The notes: generated by a model not told the origin, from the letters alone. Counted from the first letter of the stretch, positions 9,001-25,500 are shown. The stretch is 38,064 nt of DNA from Nonomuraea antri (GCF_013283785.1 NZ_JABCPZ010000091.1:1-38064), one strand, 5' to 3'. Numbers and translations: made by a program.

Positions 9001-10628
9001 TGGCCGGCGACGCGCACGAGCGGACGCGGCGGCGCACCGAGACCGCGCTCCGGCAGGCCGGGGTCGGTCCAGGGACGGTGGTGGCGGTCGTCGCCGCGCG
9101 GACGCCGGAGCTGCCGGGGATCCTGCTCGGCGTGCTGGCGGCGGGCGCGCGCTGGCTGGTGATCGACTCGGCCTATCCGGCCGCCGTCCAGGAGCGGCAG
9201 ATCGCGGCCGCGCGGGCCGGGGCGGTGCTCAGGGACGGGGAGATCGAGCTGCGCGAGGGGGCCGCGGAGCTGCCGGGCCGCGGCTACCTGTCGATGACCT
9301 CGGGAACCACCGGCGATCCCAAGCCGGTGGTCACCGAGGAGGGGCCGCTGGCGCATTTCCTGTCCTGGTACGTCCGCACGTTCGAGCTCGGGCCGCACGA
9401 CCGGTTCGCGCTGCTGTCCGGGCTGGCGCACGATCCGGCGCTGCGTGACATGTTCGTCCCGGCCGTGGCGGGGGCCGAGCTGTTCGTGCCCGAGCAGGAG
9501 CTGACCCGCGACCCGGCCAAGCTGGTCGCCTGGCTGCGCGAGCACGCGATCACCGTGCTGCACCTGACGCCGCAGCTCGCCGCGATGCTGGCGGGCACCG
9601 GGAGCGAGCTGCCCGACGTGCGCCTGGTCGCCGTGGGCGGCGACAGGTTCACCGGCGCCGAGGCCGGGCGGCTGCGCGCGCTGGCGCCGGGGGCGCGGAT
9701 GATCGCCTGCTACGGCACGACCGAGACGCCGCAGGTGCACGCCTGGCACGAGCTCGTGGCGCCGTACCCGGAGGTCGTGCCGATCGGGCGGCCGGTCGAG
9801 GGCGGCGAGATCCTCGTGCTGGCGCCGGACGGCCGCCGGGCCGGGGTGGGCGAGCTCGGCGAGGTGGTCGTCCGCAGCCGCCACCTCGCCACCGGCTACC
9901 TGGACCCGGAGCTGACGCGGCGGCGCTTCGCCGGCGACCGCTTCCACACCGGCGACCTCGGCCGGCGCAACCCCGACGGCACGATCACCCCGGTGGGGCG
10001 GGCCGACGACCAGGTGAAGGTGCGCGGGTTCCGGGTGGAGCTGGGCGAGGTGGAGGCGGCGCTGGCCGCGTGCCGGGACGTGCGCGCCGCCGCGGCCAGG
10101 GTCGAGGACGGCACGCTCATCGCCTACGTGGTGCCGGCCGGGCCGGGCGCCGCCGCCCACCGGATCCTGGACGGGCTGCGCCGCGCACTGCCCGAGCACG
10201 CCGTGCCCGCCGAGGTGGTGACGCTGCCCGCGCTGCCGCTGACGCCCAACGGCAAGGTGGACCGGGCCGCGCTGCGCGGCCGGCCGGTCGAGCGGCCGCA
10301 GGCGGGCGGCCGGCTCGACGGGCCCACGCAGAAGACGGTCGCCCAGGTGTGGCACGCCGTGCTGGGCGTGCCACGGCTCGGCCCCGACGACAACTTCTTC
10401 GAGATCGGCGGCCACTCGCTCGCCATGGCCGCCGTGCAGGCGCGGCTGAAGGCGGCGACCGGCCGGGAGGTCCCGATCGTGGAGCTGTTCAGGCATCCCA
10501 CGATCCGCACGCTCGCCGCCCATCTCGACGGCGCGGGCGGCAGTCCAGGTCTTGACCGGGCGGCGCGCCGCCTGGCCGTACGACGAGACAGGTTGAGGAA
10601 CCGCAACGAGAAGGGGACTGCCCCATGA
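6021..10628 (+). CDS. NRPS, loading plus first extension module: A-PCP-C-A-PCP
   Basis: A 1,535-residue synthetase. The ATG at 6021 overlaps the upstream stop (ATGA) with GGAGG at 6009-6013; longer in-frame extensions run into the PPTase coding region and are rejected. Order: A1 (1-475; YTSGSTGRPKG at 145-155), PCP1 (485-550; Ser514 in GGHSL), C (565-985; HHLVFDG 692-698), A2 (about 990-1420; TSGTTGDPK at 1093-1101), PCP2 (1435-1500; Ser1466). No C domain precedes A1, so this is a loading module. My reading of the A1 pocket is D-V-L-F-V-A-W-V-C: Asp235 suggests an alpha-amino acid, but I cannot name it. A2 belongs to an atypical group with HDPALRDMF in place of the usual FDxSVWE motif; its pocket reads D-P-R-H-V-V-C-Q-V. 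A2 is shortened before its core motif A3. PCP2 should hand over to the KS of the next protein. Confidence 0.93.
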   Translation: MTLLGSLITAQAARTPDAPAVRQREDTLTYAALVERAAALAGRLRELGVGPETRVGLCLRRTPLMPVAVLGVLLAGGAYVPLDPGHPRRRLEEVLADAGITVVVVDERGRELLDGCGSTLVAASDAGTPPAGSRAVPGNAAYVIYTSGSTGRPKGVVVSHRSAVAFATATAAHFGLDATCRSIAFSALGFDVSVLDMLAPLTAGGCVQLVPDEDRVDPARLQRFLEEHDVTWGFIPPALLPLVDPARLPYLKDVVTAGEPPGPEQVARWSAHARFHNWYGPTETTVCVVGGEFDGVWERPLPIGRPLRDCRAHILDEAMNECPPGVPGELFIGGPQVSRGYLGRPGLTAERFVPDPFSAEPGARLYRTGDHVAWEEDGRISFMGRLDRQVKVQGQRVEIGEVESALRAHPGVLQAVVDFTGELVAYVTPEDAPGLAELRADLAVRLPPYMLPSRLVRLGILPLNASGKVDLAALRARSRPERGGGTGLAGIWARVLEAPAPDDADDFFQRGGHSLRAMRLVSAVRAELGRAISVEDVYTARTFGELRARVAGAPRETAAAPATGSPAALSPAQRRMWFVEQLASASSAHNIAMAERIRGPLDPAALRRALTAVVTAHEALRWRIGARDGIPDVTLAPPAEVPLPIDDRAPEELDEALRAEARARFDLATGPLFRARLIRLAPDDHVLCLTAHHLVFDGWSQEVLYRDLAAAYRGEPVEPPAHGFADYVRWLREHDDGRALTWWREHLRDAPLVLDLPRDAARPPAQTFHGAACRGELDSALAERVAELAARLGTTPYAVLLAAFGRQLSRLAGREDLVVGAAYANRPHVAFESLVGMCVQVLPLRLRPRGDFAEQVRACAAELGAAIRHRDVPLGRLLESLRLPRDLSRNPITQVMFNMYNFAQARLEPAGCTSEPLRPGLPGALFDLTMYVSERHDGYALELVYNPDLYTAERMTALVDGYVELLEELLTGRRGPEPADAELPGWTGPGLLELAGDAHERTRRRTETALRQAGVGPGTVVAVVAARTPELPGILLGVLAAGARWLVIDSAYPAAVQERQIAAARAGAVLRDGEIELREGAAELPGRGYLSMTSGTTGDPKPVVTEEGPLAHFLSWYVRTFELGPHDRFALLSGLAHDPALRDMFVPAVAGAELFVPEQELTRDPAKLVAWLREHAITVLHLTPQLAAMLAGTGSELPDVRLVAVGGDRFTGAEAGRLRALAPGARMIACYGTTETPQVHAWHELVAPYPEVVPIGRPVEGGEILVLAPDGRRAGVGELGEVVVRSRHLATGYLDPELTRRRFAGDRFHTGDLGRRNPDGTITPVGRADDQVKVRGFRVELGEVEAALAACRDVRAAAARVEDGTLIAYVVPAGPGAAAHRILDGLRRALPEHAVPAEVVTLPALPLTPNGKVDRAALRGRPVERPQAGGRLDGPTQKTVAQVWHAVLGVPRLGPDDNFFEIGGHSLAMAAVQARLKAATGREVPIVELFRHPTIRTLAAHLDGAGGSPGLDRAARRLAVRRDRLRNRNEKGTAP

Positions 10629-13600
10629 CGGACGAGCCCACGGCCGAGCCGATCGCGATCATCGGCTTGTCGTGCCGGGTCCCGGGAGCGGGTGACGCGC
10701 AGCAGTTCTGGCGCAACCTCGCCGACGGCGTGGAGTCGCTGACCACGTACACGCTGGAGGAGCAACGAGCGCTGGGCACGGCGGAGAGCCTGCTGGCCGA
10801 CCCGAACTTCGTGCCCGCCGCCATGGTGCTGGACGACTACGAGAACTTCGACGCGGCGTTCTTCGGCATGTCGATCAGGGAGGCGGAGGTCCGCGACCCG
10901 CAGCACCGGATGTTCCTGGAGCTGTCGCACACGGCGCTGGAGGACGCGGGCTACGACCCGTTCCGCTATCCGGGCGAGATCGGGGTGTACGCCGCGACCG
11001 GGGCGGACGTCTACCAGTGGCGCAACATCCGCAGCAACGCCCAGGCGCACAAGAACGCCGGCTGGCTGGCGGTCATGGTGGGCAACCACGTCGACTACTG
11101 CGCGACGCTCACCTCGTACAAGCTGGACCTGCGCGGTCCCAGCTACACGGTGCACACCGCGTGCTCCAGCGCGCTGGTGGCGCTGCACATCGCGGCCGAG
11201 TCGCTGCGCAACGGCGAATGCGACATGGCGCTGGCCGGGGCGGCCATGCTGGACCTGCCGCAGGGCGAGGGCTACGTCTACGACCAGGACGGCATCGTCT
11301 CGCCCGACGGCCGCACCCGCTCCTTCGACGCCGGGGCAGGCGGCACGATCTGGGGCAGCGGCGGCGGCGTCATCGTGCTGAAGCGGCTGTCGGAGGCGAT
11401 CGCCGACCGCGACAACATCCGCGCGGTGGTGCTGGGCAACGCGATCAACAACGACGGCGCAGGGAAGGTGGGCTTCTCCGCGCCGAGCCTGGACGGCCAG
11501 GCGGCGGTGATCGCGCAGGCGCTGGGCGTGGGCGGCGTGGATCCCCGCACGGTCACCTACGTCGAGGCGCACGGCACCGGCACGGCGCTCGGCGACCCGA
11601 TCGAGGTGGCCGCGCTGTCGAGCGTGTTCGCCCAGGACACGGCCGACACCCAGTGGTGCGGCATCGGCTCGGTCAAGAGCAACATCGGCCATCTCGGCCA
11701 GTCGGCCGGCATCCCCAGCGTGATCAAGACGGTGCTGGCGCTGGAGAACAAGCTGATCCCGCCGACGCTGCACTACACCCGGCCCAACCCGAAGATCGAC
11801 TTCCCGGCGAGCCCGTTCTACGTCGTCTCCGCGCCGACCAAGTGGGAGCCCGACGGCTTCCCGCGGCGGGCCGGGGTCAGCTCGTTCGGCATCGGCGGCA
11901 CGAACGCGCACGCGGTGCTGGAGGAGGCGCCGCCGCGCCCGGCGCTGCCCCGCGAGCGGCCCGCGCACCTGCTGAAGCTGTCGGCCAGGACCGAGTCCGC
12001 GCTGGCCGCCGCGCGGGAGCGGCTGGCCGCGTACCTGGCCGCGCATCCCGAGACCGACCTGGCCGACGTGGCGTTCACGCTGCGCGTGGGCCGGCGCGAG
12101 CTCAAGCACCGGGCCGCGATCGTCGCCGCCTCGCCGTCCGACGCGGTGGCCGCGCTGGCCGACGCCAAGCGGATCGTGGCCGGCGCCAAGCCGAAGCGGC
12201 CGCCGCAGGTGGCCTTCCTCTTCTCCGGCCAGGGCGCCCAGTACGGCGGCATGGCCGCGCAGCTGTACCGGGACGAGCCGGTCTTCCGCGAGGCGGTCGA
12301 CGAGTGCGCGGCCGTGCTGGACGTGCGCGAGGAGATCTTCGCCACCGGCGAGCAGGCGGACGAGGCGCTGCGGCAGACCTCGCTCACCCAGCCCGCCCTG
12401 TTCACCGTCGAGTACGCGCTGGCCAGGCTCTGGCTCTCGCTCGGCGTCGAACCGGCGGCGATGATCGGCCACAGCATCGGCGAGTACGCGGCGGCCACCG
12501 TCGCCGGGGTCTTCTCGCTGCCCGACGCGCTGCGGCTGGTCGCCGCGCGCGGCCGGCTGATCCAGGACCTGCCGCCGGGCTCGATGCTGGCCGTGCAGCT
12601 CATGCCGGACGAGATCGCGCCGATGCTGCCCGACGACGTCTCGGTGGCCACCGTCAACGGCCCAGGCACGTGCGTGGTGTCCGGGCCGTCGGCGTCGGTC
12701 GCGGAGCTGGCCGAGATGCTGGAGGAGGAGGGCATCGGCTGCACGCCGCTGCGTACCTCGCACGCCTTCCACTCGGCGATGATGGAGCCGATGCTCGCCG
12801 AGTTCCGCGAGCTGGTCGCGGCCACCCGGCTGTCGGCGCCGAGCCTGCCGTTCCTGTCGAACGTGACCGGCACCTGGATCACCGCCGCCGAGGCCACCGA
12901 CCCGTCCTACTGGGCCAGGCACGTGCGCGAGCCGGTCCGCTTCGGCGACTGCGTCGCGACGCTGCTGGCCGACGGCGAATGGGTCATGATCGAGTGCGGT
13001 CCCGGCCGGCAGCTGTGCGGCCTGGCGGGCACCCAGCTGCCCGCCGGCGCGATCGCCCCGCTGCCTTCGCTGCCCGGGCCGCGCGACCGGGCCGGCGACG
13101 TGGCGGTCTTCTCGCAGGCCGTGGGCACGCTCTGGGTGCACGGCATCGACCTGGCGGACTTCGGCGCGCCCGGCTTCCGCGTCTCGCTGCCTGGCTACCC
13201 GTGGGAGCGGCAGCGCGCCTGGATCGACCCCGACGCGCAGGGCGCGTTCGTCGGCGGCGTGGCCAGGCCGCGGCAGGACGACGGCCCGCTGCCGCCCGAG
13301 CGGTGGTTCGGGGTGCCCGTCTGGAACCAGGCGCCCGCCAGGCCGCCGGTGCCCGCGCCGGTGACGCGCTGCCTGGCCTTCGTGGACGACGACTCCGCCG
13401 CCCTGGCCGGGGCGCTGCGCGCGTCGGGGGCCGAGGTCGTCGAGGTGCGGCCGGGTGCCGCGTTCGCCGCCGCCGAGGGCGGATTCACCGTACGGCCGGG
13501 CGTGCGTGAGGACTACGACGCGCTGCTCGACGCGGTCGGCGAGCTGCCCGAGCGGGTGGTGCACGCCTGGGCGATCTCCGGGGGCGAGGGCACCGGGGGC

Positions 13601-16072
13601 GATGACACCGGGGGCGAGGAGGTCTGGGCGGCGCAGGAGCGCGGGTTCTTCGGCGTGCTGGCCCTGGTGCAGGCGCTGTCGGCGGCCCAGCCGGCCGGCG
13701 GCGTGCAGCTCGACCTGGTCACCGCGGGCACCATGGACGTGGTCGGCGGCGATCTGACCAGGCCGGAGCACGCCACGCTGGCCGCGTTCGCCCGGGTCGT
13801 CCCGCTGGAGACGCCGTGGCTGCGGGTCCGCCACATCGACATGCCGGGCCTGGACGCGGTCCGTGACGTCGCCGCCGAGCTGGGCCGCGCGGCCGAGCCC
13901 GGCGAGGCGGGCCTGCTGGCCCCGGTCGCCCTGCGCGGCGGCAAGCGGTGGCTGCTCGGGTACGAGCAGGTGGAGGTGGCCGTCGAACCGGCCGAGCCGC
14001 GCGACGGCCAGGTGTACGTGATCATCGGCGGCCTGGGCGGCATCGGCGTCTCGCTGGCCGCGGACCTGGCCGCGCGCGCCCGGGTGAACCTGGTGCTGCT
14101 GTCCAGGAGCGGGCTGCCCGAGGGGCCGCCGCGCTCGGCCCGCGAGGCGCGCGCCGCCGAGGCGATCCGCCGGATGGAGGCCGCGGGGGCGCGCGTGCTC
14201 ACCCTGGCCGCCGACGTGACCGACCCGGCCGACATGCGCCGGGTCAGGGACGAGACGCTGGCCGCCTTCGGCCGGGTCGACGTGCTCGTACACGCGGCCG
14301 GACTGCCCGGCGGCGGCATGGCGCAGATCAAGGAGCGGGAGGCGGCCGAGGCCGTGCTCCGCCCCAAGGTGCTCGGCACGCTGGCGCTGCGTGAGGCGTT
14401 CGGCGACCTGGAGCTGGAGGCGGTGGTGCTCTGCTCGTCGATCACCGCGGTCGCCGGCGGGTTCGGCCAGATCGACTACTGCGCGGCCAACAACTTCCTC
14501 GACGCGCACGCCCGCGCCGGACGGGGCTGGAACGCGGCCCAGGTGGTCAGCGTGAACTGGGGCAGGTGGCTGGAGGTCGGCATGGCGGTGGAGACCGCGG
14601 CGCCGGCCGGGTTCGTCGCGTTGCAGCGCGGCGACCGGATCAAGGCGATGGACCACCCGGTGCTAAACGCCAGGCACACGGGCGAGGTGCTCGACTGGTG
14701 CAGCGGCACGCTGTCCCCGAGCACGCACTGGGTGCTGGACGAGCACCGCATCGCTGACGTCCCGGTGCTGCCCGGCACCGGTCACCTGGAACTGGCCAGG
14801 ACGGCCGCCGAGGCGGTGCTGCCCGGCACCGGGTTCATCGAGATGCGTGACGTGGTGTTCGTCGAGCCGCTGTCGGTGGCCGACGGCGCGACGGCCGAGG
14901 TGCGGGTGGTCTTCACCCCGGAGGCGGACGGCGCCGAGTTCCAGGTGCAGAGCGTCATCGGCGGAACGCAGCGCACCCATGCCAAGGGCGTGGCGGCCAA
15001 GGTCAGCCCGCCGCCGGCCGACCGGGTGGACCTGCGCGCGATCATGGACCGCTGCGTGCCGTCCGAGGACGGTCAGGGCAGCGTCCCGCTGTCCGGGCTG
15101 CTCTCGCTGGGCGGGCACTGGAGCAGGACCCTGACCGCGACGCACACCGGCACGCGGGAGGCGCTCGGCCTGTTCGAGTCCAACGACGTGCTGCTGGCCG
15201 ATCTCGACCGGTGGGGGCTGCACCCGGCCCTGCTCGACGCGGCGACCACGTTCAGCTGGATCCAGGTCGAGGGCCACTACCTGCCGCTCGGCTACGGCCG
15301 CATCACCGTGCGCGGGAGCCTGCCCGAGGCGTTCTGGAGCCATCTGCGCGTCACCAGCACCGACACCGACGAGGTGCTGGTCGTCGACGTCACGCTGATC
15401 GGTCCTGACGGCACGGTGCTGGTGCAGGTCTTCGACTACGTCCTGCGGCGGATCGACACCGAGGCGGTGATCACCGGCGTGGTCGCCAGCGCCGACTCCC
15501 AGCGGTCCGCCCCGGCGGCCAGGGACTCCGCAGGTGACACGGACGGTGACGCGGGCGGGATCAGGCCGGCCGACGGCGCCGTCTCCCTGCGCCGGCTGCT
15601 GGCCGCCCCGCTCGGCCCCCAGGTCGTGGTGGCCGCCACCACGGTGGCCGAGCTCGTCGCCGGGGTCGGCTCGCTGACCCAGGACACCGTGGAGAGCGAA
15701 CTCGACCCGGCGGCGGTCGCCGCCAGGCAGAGCGGCGCGCCCGCCGAGGGTTACGTCGCGCCGCGCAACGACGCCGAGGCCACGATCGCCCGCCTGTGGG
15801 GCGAGGTGCTCGGCGGCGACCACATCGGCGTCGACGACGACTTCTTCGAGCTGGGCGGCAACTCGCTCATCGCGGTGCAGCTCATCGCCCTCATCCGCAA
15901 GGAGCTGGGGGTGCGGCTGCCGATGCGCAGTCTCTTCGAGGAGCCCACCGTGGCCGGGGTCGCCGCCCTGATCGACGCCGCCCGCCTCTCCCCCACCGCC
16001 GGAACCGCGGCCGAGACCGCAGCTGAGACCGTCACCCAGACCATCCCCCGCCAGCCCCGGAGTTCCGCGTGA
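10625..16072 (+). CDS. Type I modular PKS: KS-AT-KR-DH-ACP
   Basis: An 1,815-residue single PKS module that adds one C2 unit to the peptidyl chain from PCP2. Domains: KS (8-435; Cys180 in HTACSSA, His316 in EAHGTGT, His356 in SNIGH), AT (528-830; Ser617 in GHSIGE, HAFH at 713-716, the usual malonyl-CoA signature), KR (structural half about 895-1115, catalytic half 1130-1340 with GGLGGIG at 1135-1141, Lys1248, Ser1272, Tyr1285, Asn1289), DH (about 1350-1610), ACP (1715-1785; Ser747-type motif GGNSL near 1744-1748). In the DH, His1374 and Pro1383 of HxxxGxxxxP are kept but the Gly is Asp1378; HPALLDA carries Asp1538, but the usual Gln/His four residues later is Thr. KR before DH is not the usual order. 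ATG overlaps the upstream stop (ATGA), with AAGGGG at 10611-10616. A low-complexity Ala/Thr tail follows the ACP. Confidence 0.94.
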   Translation: MTDEPTAEPIAIIGLSCRVPGAGDAQQFWRNLADGVESLTTYTLEEQRALGTAESLLADPNFVPAAMVLDDYENFDAAFFGMSIREAEVRDPQHRMFLELSHTALEDAGYDPFRYPGEIGVYAATGADVYQWRNIRSNAQAHKNAGWLAVMVGNHVDYCATLTSYKLDLRGPSYTVHTACSSALVALHIAAESLRNGECDMALAGAAMLDLPQGEGYVYDQDGIVSPDGRTRSFDAGAGGTIWGSGGGVIVLKRLSEAIADRDNIRAVVLGNAINNDGAGKVGFSAPSLDGQAAVIAQALGVGGVDPRTVTYVEAHGTGTALGDPIEVAALSSVFAQDTADTQWCGIGSVKSNIGHLGQSAGIPSVIKTVLALENKLIPPTLHYTRPNPKIDFPASPFYVVSAPTKWEPDGFPRRAGVSSFGIGGTNAHAVLEEAPPRPALPRERPAHLLKLSARTESALAAARERLAAYLAAHPETDLADVAFTLRVGRRELKHRAAIVAASPSDAVAALADAKRIVAGAKPKRPPQVAFLFSGQGAQYGGMAAQLYRDEPVFREAVDECAAVLDVREEIFATGEQADEALRQTSLTQPALFTVEYALARLWLSLGVEPAAMIGHSIGEYAAATVAGVFSLPDALRLVAARGRLIQDLPPGSMLAVQLMPDEIAPMLPDDVSVATVNGPGTCVVSGPSASVAELAEMLEEEGIGCTPLRTSHAFHSAMMEPMLAEFRELVAATRLSAPSLPFLSNVTGTWITAAEATDPSYWARHVREPVRFGDCVATLLADGEWVMIECGPGRQLCGLAGTQLPAGAIAPLPSLPGPRDRAGDVAVFSQAVGTLWVHGIDLADFGAPGFRVSLPGYPWERQRAWIDPDAQGAFVGGVARPRQDDGPLPPERWFGVPVWNQAPARPPVPAPVTRCLAFVDDDSAALAGALRASGAEVVEVRPGAAFAAAEGGFTVRPGVREDYDALLDAVGELPERVVHAWAISGGEGTGGDDTGGEEVWAAQERGFFGVLALVQALSAAQPAGGVQLDLVTAGTMDVVGGDLTRPEHATLAAFARVVPLETPWLRVRHIDMPGLDAVRDVAAELGRAAEPGEAGLLAPVALRGGKRWLLGYEQVEVAVEPAEPRDGQVYVIIGGLGGIGVSLAADLAARARVNLVLLSRSGLPEGPPRSAREARAAEAIRRMEAAGARVLTLAADVTDPADMRRVRDETLAAFGRVDVLVHAAGLPGGGMAQIKEREAAEAVLRPKVLGTLALREAFGDLELEAVVLCSSITAVAGGFGQIDYCAANNFLDAHARAGRGWNAAQVVSVNWGRWLEVGMAVETAAPAGFVALQRGDRIKAMDHPVLNARHTGEVLDWCSGTLSPSTHWVLDEHRIADVPVLPGTGHLELARTAAEAVLPGTGFIEMRDVVFVEPLSVADGATAEVRVVFTPEADGAEFQVQSVIGGTQRTHAKGVAAKVSPPPADRVDLRAIMDRCVPSEDGQGSVPLSGLLSLGGHWSRTLTATHTGTREALGLFESNDVLLADLDRWGLHPALLDAATTFSWIQVEGHYLPLGYGRITVRGSLPEAFWSHLRVTSTDTDEVLVVDVTLIGPDGTVLVQVFDYVLRRIDTEAVITGVVASADSQRSAPAARDSAGDTDGDAGGIRPADGAVSLRRLLAAPLGPQVVVAATTVAELVAGVGSLTQDTVESELDPAAVAARQSGAPAEGYVAPRNDAEATIARLWGEVLGGDHIGVDDDFFELGGNSLIAVQLIALIRKELGVRLPMRSLFEEPTVAGVAALIDAARLSPTAGTAAETAAETVTQTIPRQPRSSA

Positions 16073-16258
16073 GCACATCCCCCGACACCAAGGTCGTCCG
16101 CAACGACGAGGAGCAGTACTCGATCTGGCCCGCCGACCGGGACAACCCCTCCGGCTGGCACGACGCCGGTTTCTCCGGCACCAAGGACGAATGCCTGGAA
16201 CACATCGAGCGGGTGTGGACCGACATGCGGCCGAAGAGCCTGCGAGAGGCCATGGACA

Positions 16259-16266
<8 letters not shown>
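16069..16266 (+). CDS. MbtH-like protein
   Basis: A 65-residue MbtH-family protein, a small cytoplasmic partner that binds adenylation domains and is often needed for their solubility and activity. The full family signature is present: NDEEQYSIWP near residue 12, PSGWHDAGFSG, an invariant-type CLEHIERVWTDMRP and the terminal SLRE. Starts at a GTG that overlaps the PKS stop (GTGA), with CGGAG six bases upstream. It sits between the PKS and the four downstream NRPS proteins. The only MbtH in the window, it presumably serves several of the A domains here, including the opposite-strand Gly module. Confidence 0.96.
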
Positions 16267-22528
<6,262 letters not shown>

Positions 22529-22536
<8 letters not shown>

Positions 22537-25500
22537 GCGGCGTGCCCGCGTGCAGGCCCGTTTCCGCAAGGCGGTGGCGGGCCTGGGCGCCGTGGAGGAG
22601 ATCCCGCGACGTGCCGGGGGCGGCGATCCGCCGCTGTCGTTCGCGCAGGAGCGGCTGTGGTTCATGGAGCGGTTCGCCCCCGGGACCAGCGCCTACGTGC
22701 TGCCGGTTTCGGCCAGGCTGCGTGGCCCGGTCGACCCGGAGCGGTTGCAGCGCTCGCTCGACGCCGTGGTCGCCAGGCACGAGAGCCTGCGCATGACCTT
22801 CCCGGCCGGCCCGGACGGGCGGCCGGAGGTGCGGGTGGCGGATCGGGTGCACGTCCCGCTGCGGGTGGTGGACGCGCCGACCGAGGCGGCGGCCAGGCGG
22901 GTGCTCAGCGCCGACGCCGCGCTCCCGTTCGATCCGGCGTCCGGTCCGCTGCTGCGCGCCACCCTGGTGCGGCTGGCGGCGGACGACCACGCGCTGCTGA
23001 TCGCCGTCCATCACATCGTCGCCGACGGCTGGTCGGCCGAGCTCGTCCTGCGCGAGCTCCTGACGCCGCCGGAGCGCGAGCCGCGGCTGGGCTTCGGCGA
23101 CTACGCGGCCTGGCAGCGGGAGCGGCTGAGCGGCGCGCGCCTGGCCGCCGACCTGGCGTTCTGGCGCGGCGAGCTGGACGGCGTCCGGGTGCTCGACCTG
23201 CCGCTCGACCGGCCGCGCCCGCCCCGGCAGGGATTCCAGGGCGGCTGGCATGACCTCGACCTGGACGTGGCGGCGTTCCGCGAGCTGTGCAAAGCCGAGG
23301 GCGCGACGCTCTACATGGGGCTGCTCGCCGCCTTCCAGGTGCTGCTGGCCCGCTGGTCCGGCGTGACCGACTTCGCGGTCGGGTCGCCGGTGGCCGGGCG
23401 GAGCAGGCCGGAGTTCGAGGACATGGTGGGGCTGTTCGTCAACCTGCTGCCGATGCGGGCGCGGCTGGCGGGCTACCCCGGGTTCGCCGAGCTGCTGCGC
23501 CGCACCCGGGACGGCGCGCTGGAGGTCTACGACCACCAGGAGCTGCCCTTCGAGAAGCTGGTCGCCGAGCTGGGCCTGGAACGGGACGTCAGCCGTCCGC
23601 CGCTGGTGCAGGCGCTGTTCGCGTTGCAGAGCTACCGCGACGGCGGCGAGGGCTTCGAGCCCGACACCACGACCACCCGCTTCGACCTGGAGCTGTACGC
23701 GACCGAGCGGGGCGATCGGCTGGGCGGGCGCTTCGTCTACAACAGCGAGCTGTTCCTGCCGGAGACGATCGAGCGGCTGGCCCGGCGCTTCGCGGCGCTC
23801 CTGCGTGCGGTGGTGGCGGCGCCGGACGTGCCGGTGAGCCGCCTGGAGCTGCTGCCGGACGATGAACGGGCGCAACTCGCCCGCTGGAACGCCACCGAAC
23901 GGGAGCACCCGGGCGGGACGCTGCACGAGCTGATCTTCGCCCAGGCCGAACGGACTCCGGACGCGACCGCCGTCGTCTTCGACGGCGACCGGCTCACCTA
24001 CCGGGAACTGACGTCACGCGCCCGCCAGGTCGCGGCGGGGCTCGGTGACCGGCTGGATCAGCCGGTCGGGGTGAGCATGGAACGCAGCCTGGACCTGCCC
24101 GTGGTGCTCCTTGGGGTGCTCGCGGCCGGGGGCGCGTATCTGCCGCTCGACCCGGCCGACCCCGAGGAACGACGGCGCGGCATGCTCGAAGACGCCGGCG
24201 CCGAACTCGTCCTGACCGAGGCGAAACCGGGCGGGGACTTCACGGCACGGCCGGTGCACGAGGACAACCTGGCCTACGTCATCTTCACCTCAGGCTCCAC
24301 CGGCCGGCCCAAGGGTGTGGGCGTCTCGCACCGGGCGATCGTCAACCGGCTGCGCTGGATGCAGGACACCTTCCGCCTCACCCCGGAAGACCGGGTCCTG
24401 CACAAGACGCCGACCACCTTCGACGTGTCGGTGTGGGAACTGTTCTGGCCCCTCATCACCGGCGCCACCCTCGTCATCGCCCGACCGGACGGCCACCGCG
24501 ACACCGCCTACCTGCGCGACCTGATCAAAACCGAGCAGATCACCACCGTGCACTTCGTGCCCTCCATGCTCCAGGCGTTCCTGGAAGAAGAGCACATCCA
24601 GCCGCCAAAGCGGATCATCTGCTCAGGCGAAGCCTTACCACCCGGCATCAACCTGCCCGGACTGCACAACCTCTACGGGCCCACCGAAGCCGCCGTCGAT
24701 GTTTCCTGGCACCCCTGCCAACTTGGCGAGCCGAACGTGTCCATCGGCAAGCCTGTCGACAACACCACCCTGCACGTCTTGGACCAACACCTCCAACCCG
24801 TCCCGATCGGCACCCCAGGCGAGCTCTACATCGGCGGCGTCCAGCTCGCCCGCGGCTACCTGGGCAAACCGGCGCTCACCGCCGAACGCTTCCTCCCCTT
24901 TTCCAATGGCCAGCGCCTCTACAAAACCGGCGACCTCGCCCGCTGGCTGCCCACCGGCGAACTCGAATACCTCGGCCGCACCGACCACCAAGTCAAGATC
25001 CGCGGCATGCGCGTCGAACTCGGCGAGATCGAAACCGTCCTGCGCCGGCAGCCCGGCGTCACGGCCGGGGCGGTCCGGCTCGTGGCCGGTCGGCTGGTCG
25101 GATACGTGGTCGGCGACGTGCCCGTGCTGTCCGACGTGCTGCCGGACTTCATGATCCCGACGGCGTGGGTGCGGCTGGACCGCCTGCCGGTCACGTCCAG
25201 CGGCAAGCTCGACCGCGCCGCGCTGCCCGCCCCGGAACGTCCGGCCGACCTGCCGTGGGAGCCGCCGCGCGGCGCGGCGGAACGCGCGGTCGCGCAGGTC
25301 TGGCAGGAGGTGCTCGAACTCGACCGGGTCGGCAGGAACGACACGTTCTTCGCCGTGGGCGGCGACTCGATCAGCAGTCTCAAGGTCGTCGCCCGGCTGC
25401 GCGCGACGGGCTACGACGTGGAGTTGCAGCACCTGTTCACCCATCAGGCGGTCGCCGAACTGGCCACCGTCCTGCGGCCGCGGCAGGCCGTGGCCGAACC

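Noticed and set aside
6027..10523. Very long open frame (about 1,500 codons) antisense to the loading NRPS; similar antisense frames over 10124-14656, 14663-19324 and 1355-3505 (plus strand)
   Set aside because: Typical artefacts of GC-rich coding sequence: no domains, Arg/Gly/His-rich low-complexity translation, exactly opposite genes with clear motifs.
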